NCBI GenBank assembly: GCA_011109175.1
Contig: RDEW01000075.1
Coordinates: 118,652 to 182,651, forward strand
Source: Dicyema japonicum
Taxonomy: Eukaryota > Dicyemida > Rhombozoa > Dicyemidae
DNA length: 64,000 nucleotides
Direction: 5' to 3'
The notes beneath the pieces are model-generated. The model saw nothing but the letters and a program-made list of their open reading frames with translations. It made no database searches and was not told the DNA's origin. The position numbers and the translations under genes were made by a program. Numbering within the stretch: the first letter of the stretch is position 1; every line of letters begins with the position of its first letter. Shown here in pieces: positions 1 through 11,190 of this stretch.

Positions 1-3
1 GTA

Positions 4-10
4 TATAAAA
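4..10 (+). promoter_or_regulatory. possible TATA box of the follistatin-like gene
   Basis: TATAAAA lies 87 nt before the ATG of the follistatin-like gene, in an AT-rich leader. It could position transcription about 30 nt downstream. The AT-rich background makes chance occurrence easy, and the window starts here, so upstream context is missing. Confidence 0.3.
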
Positions 11-96
11 TAGAATGATAGACTTATCGATAAAAATTAATCAATCAGAAAAGTACGTATTTGGACTATAAATTAAAGCGTTTTATTTAAAAATTA

Positions 97-687
97 ATGA
101 TATTCGCTGTCATATTCATTTGCGTACTGTTTAGCCAAGTGGAATGTATAATATTTTCGATGATTTCAGGCGGTTCTTGTTGGGAATTGTCAGATGTTGA
201 CGATAATATTTTGATCGCAAGAAAAGTGACAAAGATAGAATGTTGTTCTATTGAGAGAAAAAATAATATTTACTATTCTGAAATTGATCCCGTAGGTCTT
301 GATAACTACAAATACTGGATCATATTCCCAGAAGATGCTCAGTTGTGCGAAAGTAATTTTTTTTATTTTTAAGTAAAATGCGGAGAAACAACATGTTCAG
401 AAGACAAATACTGTGATGCTGAAGACGGACTTGGTGTTTGTAAGTGTAGAGAATGCGAAAGTAACACAGATTTGAAAATATGTTCAACAAGCAACGAAAC
501 TTTTAAAAATCTATGTCATCTAAAATATGCTCAATGTGTTCGCCAGGTGTATATTGAGATAAATTATTTTGGAGTATGCAAAGGTTAGGTATCATAAACA
601 TTATCAGAATCTTGTAGTCGAGTAAACTGCCTACAAAATAAAAAATGTTTGATGAATGAATTCCCCATATGTCTCAGAAATAATTAA
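97..687 (+). CDS. FST: follistatin-like secreted protein (FS0 + one follistatin domain)
   Basis: Exons 97-145, 170-352, 374-583 and 608-687, separated by GT-AG introns of 24, 21 and 24 nt, give a 173-aa protein. A hydrophobic signal peptide (about residues 1-15) precedes a module with GSCW and IECC, matching the N-terminal TGF-beta-binding module of follistatin (GNCW...EECC...WMIF). An EGF-like stretch follows (KCGETTCSEDKYC...CKC), then a Kazal domain with the usual cysteine spacing, then the first half of another follistatin domain (ESCSRVNCLQNKKC) before TAA. Vertebrate follistatin has three follistatin domains, so this one is short. The family binds activin/BMP ligands outside the cell; that role here is inferred. 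The first intron is a multiple of three without a stop, so retention would keep the frame but add 8 residues. A diverged agrin- or SPARC-type protein is possible, but the GSCW/ECC module argues for follistatin. Confidence 0.85.
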
Positions 688-889
688 TATTTGACTAACG
701 TATTAAATTATTTATTAATTTTTTAATCCACTCATAGTAAAAAGTTTAAATTATTTTAAATAGATTAAAATATACCATGGAAACAACACAATTAGTAAAA
801 ATATAATTGTTATTTATTTTATTATTTATTAACAAGATACACCAAAAAATTTATAACTAATTAAATGAATACAGTTCCTACGATCACAT
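688..889. other. 3' flank of follistatin-like gene, no gene seen
   Basis: AT-rich, with no coding similarity visible. It is likely the 3' UTR and intergenic sequence. Confidence 0.4.
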
Positions 890-1110
890 AGACAGTAAGT
901 CTTTGCACAAGTTCTTCCAGAACCACCAGAAATAGAAGAAAGCGTCCAGTCCTTGCAGTTATGGAAACCCATTTTTCGTGGCACTATGGAATTGGGCGCT
1001 ATCTGAGACAGGTGGATTACATGATGCCACTCTAATAGAAAGGGACGTAGAGGAACAAAAGAAAAGAAGAAAAATCTTAAACTAAGTAGTCAAATGGCAC
1101 CACTCTAATG
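890..1110 (-). mobile_element. 5' leader fragment of the 2A-type LINE family
   Basis: On the minus strand this reads closely like 39770-39900: both contain 'attagagtggc(a/g)tcatgt(a/g)atccacctgtct', which lies upstream of the 2A motif in that LINE copy. No coding sequence remains here. The call rests on repeat comparison within the window only. Confidence 0.45.
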
Positions 1111-1317
1111 TCGGCACCACGCTAACACTCGAATATACACATTGAGAATATTTAGATAACAGATTTTTTAAAGTTTTGTTACTTGTTGAATACATTTTCA
1201 AAAATGTGTTACTCAAAATATAATTGAATATAAATACTACACTTAGAAATAATTAACTATCGCAAAGCTACACTTAGAAATAATTAACTATCGCAAAAAT
1301 GGTTAGAAATAGTTAAC

Positions 1318-2070
1318 TAAGCAAATAAACTTGCCGAGTGGTTCCTCAATGTAAATGTGGAGAAAACAGAATTGACTGAACTAGTCAGACAAAAATCCAA
1401 GCTGGATGAACATTGGAGAAAAGTAGAGAAACTCGGATCGTTATTGGGAGATGAAAAAGACGTAATTATGCAGGAAACACATACAAACAGTGCACTACAC
1501 AGCCTAAAGGAAAACTGGCTAAAGCGTAAAGGATTGAATATAGAAACACGGATACGTTTATACAATTCACTGGTGAAGCCTATTCTCCTCTACAATGTCG
1601 GAACATGGGGAATTTCTGATACGGACAATCACAATCTAGACTCGTTCCATAGAGATCAGCTTCGGCGTACTCTAGCCTCGACATGGCATTCAAGGCTCAG
1701 AAGCAAAATAGTTTATATCAGGACATCAAGCAAACCTATCTCACTAGAAATAACGGCATGCAGGTGGTGATTATTCGGACACATTCTAAGAATAGATTTG
1801 GAAACACCAGCAAATACTGCCATGGATGACTATTTCGAAGCTGACGGATCTCGTTTCAGGAGGCACCCAAGAAATACTCTCCCGGTTACGCTGGTTAAAG
1901 ACCTTCGCTGAGTGGAAAAACAATTAAAAGACGGGGATGACCTTGACGACGTTGCCCAGGACAAGGGAAAATGAAAGAAATTAATAACTCTTATTGTTTC
2001 CTGTGCTGCACAAGCTTTGTCATGACCCATGGCATTTTGAAAGTGCTTAATAATAATAATAATAATTGCA
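1318..2070 (+). pseudogene. LINE family A reverse transcriptase C-terminus (pseudogene)
   Basis: The reading frame contains the post-catalytic part of a non-LTR reverse transcriptase: 'KLGSLLGDEKDV', 'RLYNSLVKPILLYNVGTWG' and 'FHRDQLRRTL'. Beyond a frameshift near 1770 come the family's 'GHILR' and 'R(F)RRHPRNTLPVTLV' motifs, equivalent to GRPRTTLPV in other copies. The upstream polymerase core is missing, so the copy is 5'-truncated. It ends with a 3' region containing 'cacaagctttgtcatgac' and 'gaaagtgctt' followed by an (AAT)n tract at about 2050-2066. Related tails occur at 13.5, 31.2 and 45.7 kb. Confidence 0.75.
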
Positions 2071-2504
2071 AAGCCTTTATGCCCACTGTTTGTCTTAGGG
2101 TTGTTTCCTTGAACCGAGACAACTTCGTGATGAGAGAGAACTTTACGGTCATGGTATAATGACCACACACTTTTATCTGAACAAATTATGGTTTCTAAAA
2201 AAGTTAATGACAAACATTTCTTTCCTGTGATCCACTATTCATTTACTCTATACGTCCTGTTCTGGATAACCACTATCTTCTGATATTGGCCCCATAAGGC
2301 GTATGCGTAAAAAATGCATGGCTAGTATATTGTTTCTGATTTTCCATGACTATGAAATAGATTGGTCTTCTCGTATTTTATCGGAAGATTTTCAGCGTGC
2401 CTTAAGAAGTTAATGTTCACACAAAATGTTACTCAAGGATTTTTAATAGGTTAAGGACCTAGTCAAATGAATTGGTATAACAAAAGAAATGTAAAACACT
2501 TTGC
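2071..2504. other. no gene recognised
   Basis: AT-rich sequence between a LINE tail and a truncated LINE B. I see no convincing coding or RNA signal. Confidence 0.4.
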
Positions 2505-3352
2505 ATGGCTCACGATGTTTGGATTGGACTTAACTTGGGACTCCCGAAGAACTTCAACAAACAACGAGACTGGAACGAACTTGTATGTTCGAAGACCATC
2601 GATGAGCTAAAACCACAACTCGACCAGCATCGTCTGGCTTGTCTGGCTACCGCATCAACAAACATTAGCGGTGCATGGCTCAAAGCATTCCCGTGCATTT
2701 CACTCGGAACTTTTCTGGACGATGACTCCACGAGGATTGGGGTTTGCGTCCGCCTCGGAATCGATGTTTGCGCAATCCATCGCTGTAGATGTGGAGTAAT
2801 AGTCGACGCGAAAGGACTCCACGCACTTTCCTGCCGAAGGAGCGCTGGAAGGAGCCTGAGACATAGTGCAATCAACAAGGTTATTGCGTGGGGACTAGAA
2901 GCTGCCGGATTCCTTGTCCAGATGGAGCCCCTAGGACTTGCCACGGCAAACAGGAGCGACTCTGTTCGTGGATGCTGGGAAGTACCTGGCTTGGGACGCC
3001 ACCTGCGTAGATAGCTTCTCCCCTTCCAATATTACAATGAGTGCGACAAATCCAGGCTCAGCTGCAGAGAAATCAGAAATACTTAAAGCAAAGAAGTACA
3101 CATGCCTCGGCGAGCAGTACACATTTGAACCAGTCGCAGTCGAAACTTCGGGAGTCATAGGAAGCAGGTCGTTAGCCCTGCTCAACAAAATTGGATCGTT
3201 AGTCGCTAAAAGGAAGAGGGATGTCAGAGAGAAGGCTGGCTCATTGAGCGCATCTCCTTACAGATCGTAAGGGGAAATGCGCTCTCAATCCTGAGAGCAG
3301 CCAGTAGCCTTTAACTATTTGGTTTTATTCTTCAATAAATTGTTATTGATTT
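2505..3352 (+). pseudogene. LINE family B, C-terminal endonuclease-like region (5'-truncated)
   Basis: The frame at 2505-3014 and a shifted frame at 2938-3270 together encode the C-terminal part of a LINE-type polyprotein. Motifs in order: 'DQHRLACLATAS', 'SLGTFLDDD', a zinc-ribbon-like CRCG...C with 'GLHALSCRRSAGR', then 'LAWDATCVDSF' and 'EPVAVETSG'. These recur in every family B copy here and resemble a PD-(D/E)XK-type nuclease core (RPDG...WD...ET). This copy has a frameshift near 2940 and a damaged RPDG. It ends with an inverted repeat (ctctcaatcctgagag), AATAAA and an A-run, a normal LINE 3' end. Confidence 0.75.
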
Positions 3353-3417
3353 AAAAAAAAAACACTTTTTTAAATAAATCTATCGATTTCTGTCAAATTT
3401 TGGCAAAATATTTCATT

Positions 3418-3435
3418 ATATATATATATATATAG
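3418..3435. repeat. (TA)n microsatellite
   Basis: An uninterrupted run of about nine TA units in AT-rich sequence. The surrounding 3353-3550 holds nothing else recognisable. Confidence 0.8.
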
Positions 3436-3549
3436 AACAAGGAAAACTTTGATTATATTATATAAAAAGTGATTATATTTTGATCTTAGAAATTTAGACT
3501 TAAAATTTTTAGATTTTTATGTGAACTATCACGGTTCACGAAATATTTT

Positions 3550-4145
3550 TACACAGATAGTTAGTGTGCGGGAGTCCATCTTAGATGGACACAGTTTATG
3601 GAAATCTCTCTCTCCAGACAATGTGAGTCGTTTATCTATATAATGAAATATCAAATTCATCTCAAAAGCGTTTGACATTGTTAGCCAAAGAGCCATAATC
3701 GGTCAGTTGTATCGGACGGGAAGCCCGTAAAAGCTAGTGAATTGGACGAAAGTGTACCTAGAAGAAGAAACCCCTATATTAGATGCGGACGCTATTTTTC
3801 AAATGTGATATTATTTAGGAGAGGAGTCCTAAGGGGATCCATTTTGAGACCTCTATTATTTAACGTTCTGATGGCCAGTTTCCAGTCTTAAAGGTCGCCA
3901 AGTACGAGATCTCTAATATACGCAGACGACGTACTACTGTTTGATGTATCAAGATAGAGTATGACTTGGATATGAGACTCAATGTATATATGGAAGAGAT
4001 AAAAGAGTGGTGTGGTTTCCATTGATTAAAGTTGTCACAAGAAAAATCTAATAGAATGAAGTTTTTCGATCAAAATGGAAAATGACATTATCAAAGCTCT
4101 CTATGTGGAATCAATAATATGAAATCCCTGAAGTATTTCGGAACA
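3550..4145 (+). pseudogene. LINE reverse transcriptase core fragment
   Basis: In broken frames the translation shows 'GVLRGSILRPLLFNVLM' (the GxxQGSxLSPLLFN fingers/palm motif) and about 25 residues later 'LIYADDVLLF', the catalytic YADD box. The downstream part reads 'KYFGTAFEK', like the K-x-LG motif of LINE polymerases. Many stops and shifts show it is dead. It is not obviously one of the other LINE families here. Confidence 0.6.
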
Positions 4146-4149
4146 GCTT

Positions 4150-4290
4150 TTGAGAAAACTATTATTATTACCCCCAGGATCACTGGGTCAAAGAGAAAGA
4201 AATAAAAGTTCTCATCTAACTAAGTGATCTCAGACCGACAAAGGAGAGGACGAGTCATGCGGGATCGAAAATCCTGAACAGCTCTATCAC
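4150..4290 (-). repeat. short interspersed repeat S2, copy 1
   Basis: The sequence from 'attattattaccc' through 'ggatcactgggtcaaa', 'gaaagaaataaaa' and 'ttctcatctaactaagtgat' to 'cagaccgacaaagg' recurs almost unchanged at 34705-34830 and in diverged form at 61240-61330. Read on the minus strand each copy ends in (AAT)n, as the LINEs and SINEs here do, so it is probably a SINE or a LINE 3' end. Confidence 0.6.
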
Positions 4291-4319
4291 TCTTTCAAGG
4301 AGAGTAGTACACGGTTCAA

Positions 4320-4389
4320 GGTAAATTCATCCCCGGTAAATTCATCGCTGGTAATTTCATCGCGAGGTAAATTCATCGCGCCGGTTAAT
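4320..4389. repeat. terminal tandem repeat of M2
   Basis: Four to five imperfect head-to-tail copies of a 15-18 nt unit based on 'ggtaaattcatcgc' sit at the left tip of the MULE. The right tip has only one recognisable unit. Terminal repeats like this may be transposase binding sites (inference). Confidence 0.7.
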
Positions 4390-4726
4390 TCAAGCGACCA
4401 CGTGGGTTCTTGAAAGAAGAGGTCGAAATTTTGATTTTTTATATTATCATTAAAATGTAATTTTGGAGATTAATTTGACGATATGAGTCACGTGGCCAGA
4501 TCCCCAAGATAGAAGAAATTTGAAAACCTCAATTCTCCAAATAGTGTTAAATTTTAATCAACGATGTGGACCACACGTGTGTGTATTGGTTAAAGTGATA
4601 GAAAAATTATTGATTATACTGATTATTGATTAATAACAAAGGTAAACTTTAAGTGAATATTTATGATAATATAATTTTTAGAAAACAAGTTTATGACAAT
4701 TATTAACAAAAACATTGTGTTAATTT

Positions 4727-6125
4727 CTAAAATGCTAAATTATAGGCAATGCCTTTTAAATAGTCAAGAATTTCGCGATTATCGAAGTCATTTACAATGC
4801 GTTGAATTCTTAAAGCACTATCTCTGTATTTTTTCTTTTGTGTAGGACCTTCCCCACCAGCAATATACTGTTCAATTTTAATTTCATTTCTTGCTTGTTC
4901 TTTCTTCAAAACATCAATAAACTTCCAAATCGTAGGATGACACGCTCCAATTAAAGAATTAAAAGAATGATGCCATCCTTCGCAAGAGTTATTCGTTTTA
5001 GGGCCAGCAACTCTCGCTGCTTCAAAACAATTCCACAATTCATGGGCAAAACGTGGACAACGACGTACTTGACGGCGGTCGGGACGTCCTATCCAAATAT
5101 CTTCTACATAATCCAGTACAGGTTGAGCTCTCTTCTGGGAAACAGTTGTAATCGCACCAATGTTTAAAATAATGAACAACGTGTAATGTTGAGACAAATC
5201 CCAGCGCCGCAATCATGCGCATTTTCAAAGCGAATTCTCAATCTCTTTGATATAATAATTGTAATCTCTGTGATTGGATGCATCTAAATATGGATTGGGA
5301 CAAATGAAAGAAACAGCCCTTCGTAATAGCATCAGGAAATATAATATTAAATCCATTTATAGCTGCTTTTTCGAAATCAGTCATAATTGTCTCTGTGATA
5401 ACGATGGCTCCAATGATTTTAATTCCGAAAAAAACTTTTTTATAGCTTTCTTCCGTTCTTTTACACATTAAAATGTATATAAGTGGTAAAACATCATTAT
5501 TTACTATTCCATGAATCGTATATAATTGATTAAACAAATATGGGACTGTCTTAAAAGTACCATCTGCATACCAAAAGTTTGTAGTGGAAAGCAAATTCAG
5601 ATTTTTTCTCGTTGGTAAAAATTATTGTTCTGCTAACACTGTCTTCACTATCAAACAATAGAAAAGGTTCATTGGCATAAGAGTATCTGTATTCTGGAGG
5701 TATTCTTAACTGGTCTATGTTAAGTGGATTAGGAGGAGCTTGATCTTTTGTATTTCTTGAATTTCTAATGTTTCTTTTAATTAAAGAAGCTATGGGTAGT
5801 CGGGCAGACACCTCCAGTGGCAAACCCACACACACTTCAGTCGTAATAATATGTGGATTATCTTGTGATGCAAGAGCTCTTCTTTTTATTTCTTGAGTAA
5901 TTCTCTTTGATTCGACATATGCAGCATCACCAGCATGATTGTGTTCGTTGACTCTTTTAATAATGATGTCTCCCTTGGTGTGTACTCTCGCTTTACATTT
6001 AATTTTGTAGTAGGATTCACATTTCCATAATGTGACTTCGCCATTAAATTTTTCAAAACAGTAAATGTATCCATCTTCAAAAATTTTCTCTTATTTCTCA
6101 TTACAATTACAAATTGCAAAGCCAT
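4727..6125 (-). pseudogene. FLYWCH/MULE transposase of element M2 (frameshifted)
   Basis: Read on the minus strand: an N-terminal FLYWCH-type zinc finger (about 6070-5920; 'LWKCESYYKIKCKARVHT' then 'VNEHNHAGDA'), a MULE DDE core beginning 'NFWYADGTFKTVPYLF' with 'QLYTIHG', then 'MTDFEKAAINGF' and 'GCFFHLSQSIFR', and the C-terminal 'KTNNSCEGWHHSFNSLIG...HPTIWKF' block. The parts fall in several frames: shifts occur near 6060, 5590 and 5225, so it cannot make the enzyme as it stands. The family cuts and pastes DNA with long TIRs. A second, more decayed copy lies at 15394-16015. Confidence 0.85.
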
Positions 6126-6785
6126 GCTGTCAAGATATAAGAAATTAGCGAAAATATCACTTTATTTATAACAAAGATCATAATTAGAACGGAAAAAAAT
6201 ATCACTTTATAGTAATCAATTATGATAATGACGATAAAGTACAAAAGAATTCAAGGGCATTATCACCACATTACAAAAGAATTCAAGGACATTATCACCA
6301 GATTATAAGCTACTTTATCAGTTAAAAGAAACAAATTACATGCAACCATTACTCTTGTGTTTAAGATAGAGATGAATACTGTCCTCAGCACTAAAGAAAA
6401 CTGGCAATTTTATGTTTCAATCGTGAATACTGACAGAGTTATTTATTTTATTATTTGTTAGCCACAGGCGTACAATCTTTGGTAAGCCTAGCAAAAACAG
6501 TCATTGGTAATTAATCCAAGGAGGGAACGCAAAAGAGAACGTCTGCTTGTGACAACTAAATTGATCCCGCCAATAATACATGGCAGGCATACGTCAACTT
6601 CTGAAGAGAGGTGAAAAAATAGGTCCTCTCTCTTCAGTTTTCATAGGTCCTACCGTCACGGATACGTGACTCCTATCGCCTAATAATCTCCAAAATCGCA
6701 ATTTAACTATAATATAAAAAATCAAAATTTCGACCTCTTTTATCTAGAAACACTTGGTTCTTTGATTTAACTGGGATGAATTTAC

Positions 6786-6899
6786 TTTTCATCTTGCTTC
6801 TTTAAATATCGATGAGAGCAGGGATCAATTATTACCATACATAGACGACTTTAGATGACTAGAAGATTTTTAAATGTTGATTTTTTTTATAATTTGAAA
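6786..6899. other. flank of M2, nothing recognised
   Basis: AT-rich flanking sequence with no identifiable feature. Confidence 0.3.
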
Positions 6900-7130
6900 G
6901 GTTTTTACGCCGTCTGGAAAGAATCTGAGCCATAGAGTCATCACTAGAATTATTGGGTGGGAAGAGAAGCCCAGTTCAGTTAGACTTCTCGGACTGTCCT
7001 TATTAAATAAAAGACCAGACAACTCTTTTTATTAGTAGGCAATAGATATCTCGCCTGAGACGCCACTTGTGTGAATTGATCTCACTCAACCCTGCACTGA
7101 TGGGCAATTAGAAGCAGGTCACAAACCCTT
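6900..7130 (+). pseudogene. LINE reverse transcriptase tail fragment
   Basis: The translation includes 'SHRVITRIIGWEEKPSS' and 'LLGLSLLNKR', the pattern seen near the C-terminus of CR1/L2/jockey-type polymerases (FTRRIxG...LxxLxLxSLExRR). It is short and isolated. Confidence 0.4.
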
Positions 7131-8049
7131 TTTAGTTTAACTTAAGCGGTTAAAAAGAAATTAAAAAACACTAATTTATCGATATTCTGCTAATTCCATT
7201 TGTAACTTTGAAATTAAATTAAATTTTTAACCCCAGTTTCGTTAGCATGAAGGAATCTGGCGACCATTAACAACCACGGCGCAAGATCACTTCACGTCGT
7301 GTCCTGGTGGTGCAGAGCAAGCAAAGTAGTATTGAAATTTTCTTTTACCCAGAGATGTACTATGTCTATGCTGTAGACGTGCGAGCCCTAATCTGATAGT
7401 CCTTTAATTGCTGATCTCTGGAGGTCTGCGCTCAAATATTTTGTAGTCTTCAAGAACCCGTATGGTATGGTTAAAGGGCCAGGACTCTTCATTGAAGTTT
7501 CTCCCCTATGGTTTAACCATAATTAGCAGTATATATGATGATTGGCCACATGAAGTTTTAAGAAAGAACATAATCTTCTTCTCAACAATCTTTGAACCGT
7601 TGTCAGTAGCGTTAAGGTACACTCAGTACCATATTTGTTTTCAATCCGAGTGTGAATTTAATAGCTATTTTCTAATAGCAGAATTATCTACTTTTTGGAG
7701 AGAGAACAACTCTTCGCATCAATAGACAAGTGAGACCAGAATGATTCTCAGAAATATTAACCTTCCGGGGTCATAGTATTGCTAGAAGACTCTCTTAATC
7801 TGGTCCTCTATATCCACACAAGTAATTTTTTGCCCAAATTAGATTCTCCAAGTAAAGGAATAGGTGTGCATTCTTCTCGCAAAGAGTATAGTAAAACTGT
7901 ATGACGGTAATTGTAAACTTAGTAAACCACATCAACCAAATTGAATACATAGCAGCCTACTTAAAAAAATTTGTTAAATGCTCCTGGAAAAATATTCGAT
8001 TTTATATGTGGACATTCTACAGAACAAGAAAAACGTTTGCGGAAGTTAC
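7131..8049. other. no gene recognised
   Basis: Open stretches are present (for example 7462-7725) but show no recognisable motif. A segment around 7230-7320 ('accccagtttcgttagcatgaagga') resembles 26700-26760 and may be a diverged repeat. Confidence 0.35.
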
Positions 8050-10785
8050 CAGGGCAGTCTCTTCTATTCTAATCTATGGCAAAGCAAACAAGAGGAAATT
8101 CGGTATTCAATGTTCCCGTTGCCCCAATTTTAGACACCTTGGGTGCTATCTCTGCCAAATTGGTCATGCCCCTCATGCCTTGGGAATAACGACGGCCAGA
8201 AGGAGCCCTCTCCAGGACCTATCTAATACGGATGAATGCCTACGCCGTTTGAATCGTCTTGTGTCGGAGAGGATTATCCCACTCAGGATCCCAAGGCACG
8301 TCTAACAGCTGCCTCCTATCTTTCAAAGCTACCTACCAGGGCAGTCGATGACAATTCTCAGGATGCCGAATACGCCTTCTCTGCTTTGCATCTCTTGTCA
8401 TCGGATCATATCCAATTGAACTGAAAGTAGGGAACCTCAATTCAATCATCAAGAGAAATGCCTCTAAATACGAAACTGTTAACCTGGCGACTGCACTGGA
8501 AAGTCATTCGATTTCTGATAATTTGCCCTAATCGTCCAGGATCAAAAAGACAAGTGGGATATACGTCAAGAAGTGAACAAGAAGGCTATAGTCGGAGACA
8601 TTCGAGGTGCCCTGCTAACGCTCTCCATCATTGACAAGTTCATTCACCAACTAAAAAAACCCTCGAGCTCATAATCCAAAAATATCTCTCCGCCCGGTCG
8701 GATCTACAGTAAGACATTGGGAAGGACATTCCACATTTTGCAACCACCACAAGTGATATACGATCTGCTAATTAATCTTTCCCAGGAAGCAGCAGTGCTG
8801 GCTTGGACGGTCTATGTCTGAGCCATTTGAAAGACCTTACTTCTGCCACAACCGCCGATATGAGGAACTTCATCATTAATTCATTAAAGACTTTTACAGA
8901 CCGAATTCTTCGTGCTGATATCTCCGACTATGCTAGAGGACTCCTTTTTGCCTCCAAACTAATCGCTTTCAGAAAGCCTTGTGGTGGGTTAAGACCCATC
9001 GCTATAAACTACGTATTCAGGCGGCTGACGGCGAAGATTACTGCCAGTCCGCCAGACATTACGAATGCTATAATAGTAAAACTGGACATCCGCAATGCTT
9101 TCAATAGCATTCGCAGAGATAGAATCATAGAAGCTAGCATTTCCAGGATCTCGGAAATCAGCAGAAAGGTGAAATTTTCATATGGTTCTCCATTTACGCT
9201 GAAATTCAGGCAACACATCATCAAATCCAAGACAGAAGTCCAACAAGGTGACTCCTTGACCCCCTGCCTTTGCTTTGAGTATCGAATGTGCAGCATAAGC
9301 GATAAGAACTCCACTGATCCCATGGTACCTGGATGATGTGACCGTCGGAGGTAATTGGGAATTTGTGGTGGCAGAAGTCGAGTCCGCCATCTTTGCACTT
9401 GCTGCACTTGGGTTGGAAGCGAACCCGTAAAATGTGAAGTCATAAACATTGCTTGAGAGTGGAAAACTTCGACCGTGCAGTGGCTGCGATTTCTACCTAT
9501 CTTCCGGATGTCTCGGTCACCTGACTCGAAAACGCAATTTTTCTTGGCTCTCCTCTATACTACAGTAATGTATCAACTCTCCTGGAGGAAAAAATACATT
9601 TTTTCACCAATTCACATCAAATTTAAAAACCATGGACTCCCACACGTCTTTATTTTTCCTCAGGAATTTTCACCTTACGCCAGGGCTCCTTTTTCTTCCA
9701 CGGACAGCCCCATGTTTCACAGACATGAACTTCTTAAGAGCCATCGACGAGAAACTGAGGACTGCTGTTAAAGAAACACTCAACATTTCTTTTGATAAAA
9801 CTGGCTGGATCCAATGAAAACTACCGCTTCGCTACAGAGGAATCGAAATTCGCTCACCACTAGAACCCTCCCGGCCTTTCTATCTTGAACATATACTTCC
9901 AGTGGTCTCACACGCCAGATCCTACGCTACATTAACGGATCGGACGCTGAACCAGTGGCATGAATGGCTCGGGAAGTCTGGACGCAATTAAGTATTGGAT
10001 TCCCGAAGAACGCTAATAAACAACGAGAATGGGACAAACTTTTATGCTCAAAAATCATAGACGAGATAAAACCTATGATTGATCAGCATCGTCTTGCTTG
10101 TCTGGCTTTTGCATCGACGAACGAGATTAGTGTCTGGCTCATAGCATTACTATGCACCTCACTTGGGACACTATTGGATGACGACGCGACGAAGATTGGG
10201 CTTTCCGTCCGTCTCGGAATAGATGTTCGCACGCAAGATCTATCGCTTTAGATGTGGAGGAATGGTCAAAGCGAAAGGTCTTCAAGCTCTTTCCTGCCGG
10301 AGGAGTGCTGGAAGGAGTCCAAGAGTAATTGCTTGGGACTTGAGGCTGCCAGGTTTCCTGTCCAATTGGAGCCGCTTGGACTTGCCCCAGCCAACCGAAG
10401 ACCGGACGGAACTACTCTTTTCCCAGGGAAAGCGGTAGATACCTTGCCTGGGTTGCCACCTGTGTGGATATCCTTTCTCCCTCCAACCTTGTTATGACAG
10501 CAACTAACCCAGGCTCTGCTTCGGAAAAGGCTCAGACCATAAAGTTAATTAATACGCATGTCTTGGTGGACAGTTCATTTTTGAACCAGTCGCCGTGGAA
10601 ACCTCAGGAATCAGAAGGAACAGGTCACTGGTCCTGCTATTGCCAGGAAAAAATTATAGGAGATAAAGGAGCTGGCTCATTGAGCGCATTTCATTGCAAA
10701 TCGTCAAGGAAATGCGTTCTCAGTTATGAGAGCTGCCAGCAGTTGTTAACTGCTATTTTTTGCGTTAAATAAAATTGGTTTATAA
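8050..10785 (+). pseudogene. LINE family B, near full-length but decayed
   Basis: Several shifted frames together cover most of a family B element. The N-terminal part has a Cys/His cluster ('QCSRCPNFRHLGCYLCQIGH', about 8118). A linker motif 'VGDIRGALLTL' (8600) is shared with other copies. The polymerase shows 'SSAGLDGLCLSHLKDL', 'CGGLRPIAINYVFRRL', 'VKLDIRNAFNSIRRD', 'VQQGDSLTP' and, after a frameshift near 9290, 'WYLDDVTVGGNW' with the catalytic LDD. The C-terminal region (9961-10690) has 'DQHRLACLAFAS', 'SLGTLLDDDAT' and the HALSC/SAGR zinc-ribbon-like block. Several in-frame stops make it inactive. The 3' end (about 10700-10785) repeats the family's hairpin and an AATAAA signal. Confidence 0.75.
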
Positions 10786-11039
10786 AAAAATTAACTTAAG
10801 AAATAGTACCTAACGATAATGTTTCCAAAACTGAAGTACTGGAGGATGGAAAGAATGTCGGATAACCCGTTGATTAAGACCAATAACCTTGAGCCCTTAC
10901 TTGGAGAGAATATTTGATAAAACAGTTTTGTATGGTTTCTGACTAACATTGGTCTAAATTTAAACAAAATTAAACTAAATTTTAAATTTTTATATTTAAT
11001 CTTTTTGACTGTGCAATGTTTCCAAATTAAAATTAAGGG

Positions 11040-11190
11040 GAAGTTAAGAAAAAAAGAAGTGAAGATCATTCCTTGGTTCTACGATTAGTTAAAATTAACT
11101 GTTCTTTACTTAAATAAAGTGTGTGTCCTGCTTATGCAAAGCTATAAATACTATGGCTCTCGTGAAAAGGCTTTATTATTATCATTATAA
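11040..11190 (+). mobile_element. SINE S1, 3' part
   Basis: This copies the 3' half of the SINE at 37981-38288: 'gaagtgaagatcattcct', 'taaaattaactgttcttt', 'gtgtgtcctgc', 'tatggctctcgtgaaaa' and an ATT/AAT-rich tail. The tRNA-like head is absent, so it is 5'-truncated. Confidence 0.7.

Larger units (their letters stand above)
4320..6785. mobile_element. MULE-type DNA transposon M2 with terminal inverted repeats
   Basis: The two ends are inverted repeats: 4400-4500 and the reverse complement of 6640-6760 share 'aagaggtcgaaattttg', 'attttttatattat' and 'ttttggagatta', and both termini carry 'gtaaattcatcc'. The element encloses one FLYWCH/MULE transposase on the minus strand. The left end also carries tandem copies of 'ggtaaattcatcg' (4320-4389). 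Length is about 2.47 kb. I could not identify a matching target duplication at the outer edges. Confidence 0.75.

Noticed and set aside
1317-1565. Long minus-strand open frames opposite LINE reverse transcriptase (also 2510-2944, 9009-9449, 19757-20140, 24622-25002)
   Set aside because: They are antisense shadows of recognisable polymerase or endonuclease coding sequence and show no motifs of their own.
11-3435. Bacterial or phage origin
   Set aside because: GT-AG introns, tRNA-derived SINE, MULE, hAT and pogo elements and NUP54/STAM/E2F genes are all eukaryotic; no operons or Shine-Dalgarno patterns.
3418-3435. Telomeric or centromeric repeat
   Set aside because: Simple TA microsatellite of nine units; no larger array or telomere-type repeat in the window.
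6786-6795. Target duplication of MULE M2
   Set aside because: The bases flanking the two inverted repeats (cggttcaa and ttttcatc) do not match, so the true edge or duplication is uncertain.
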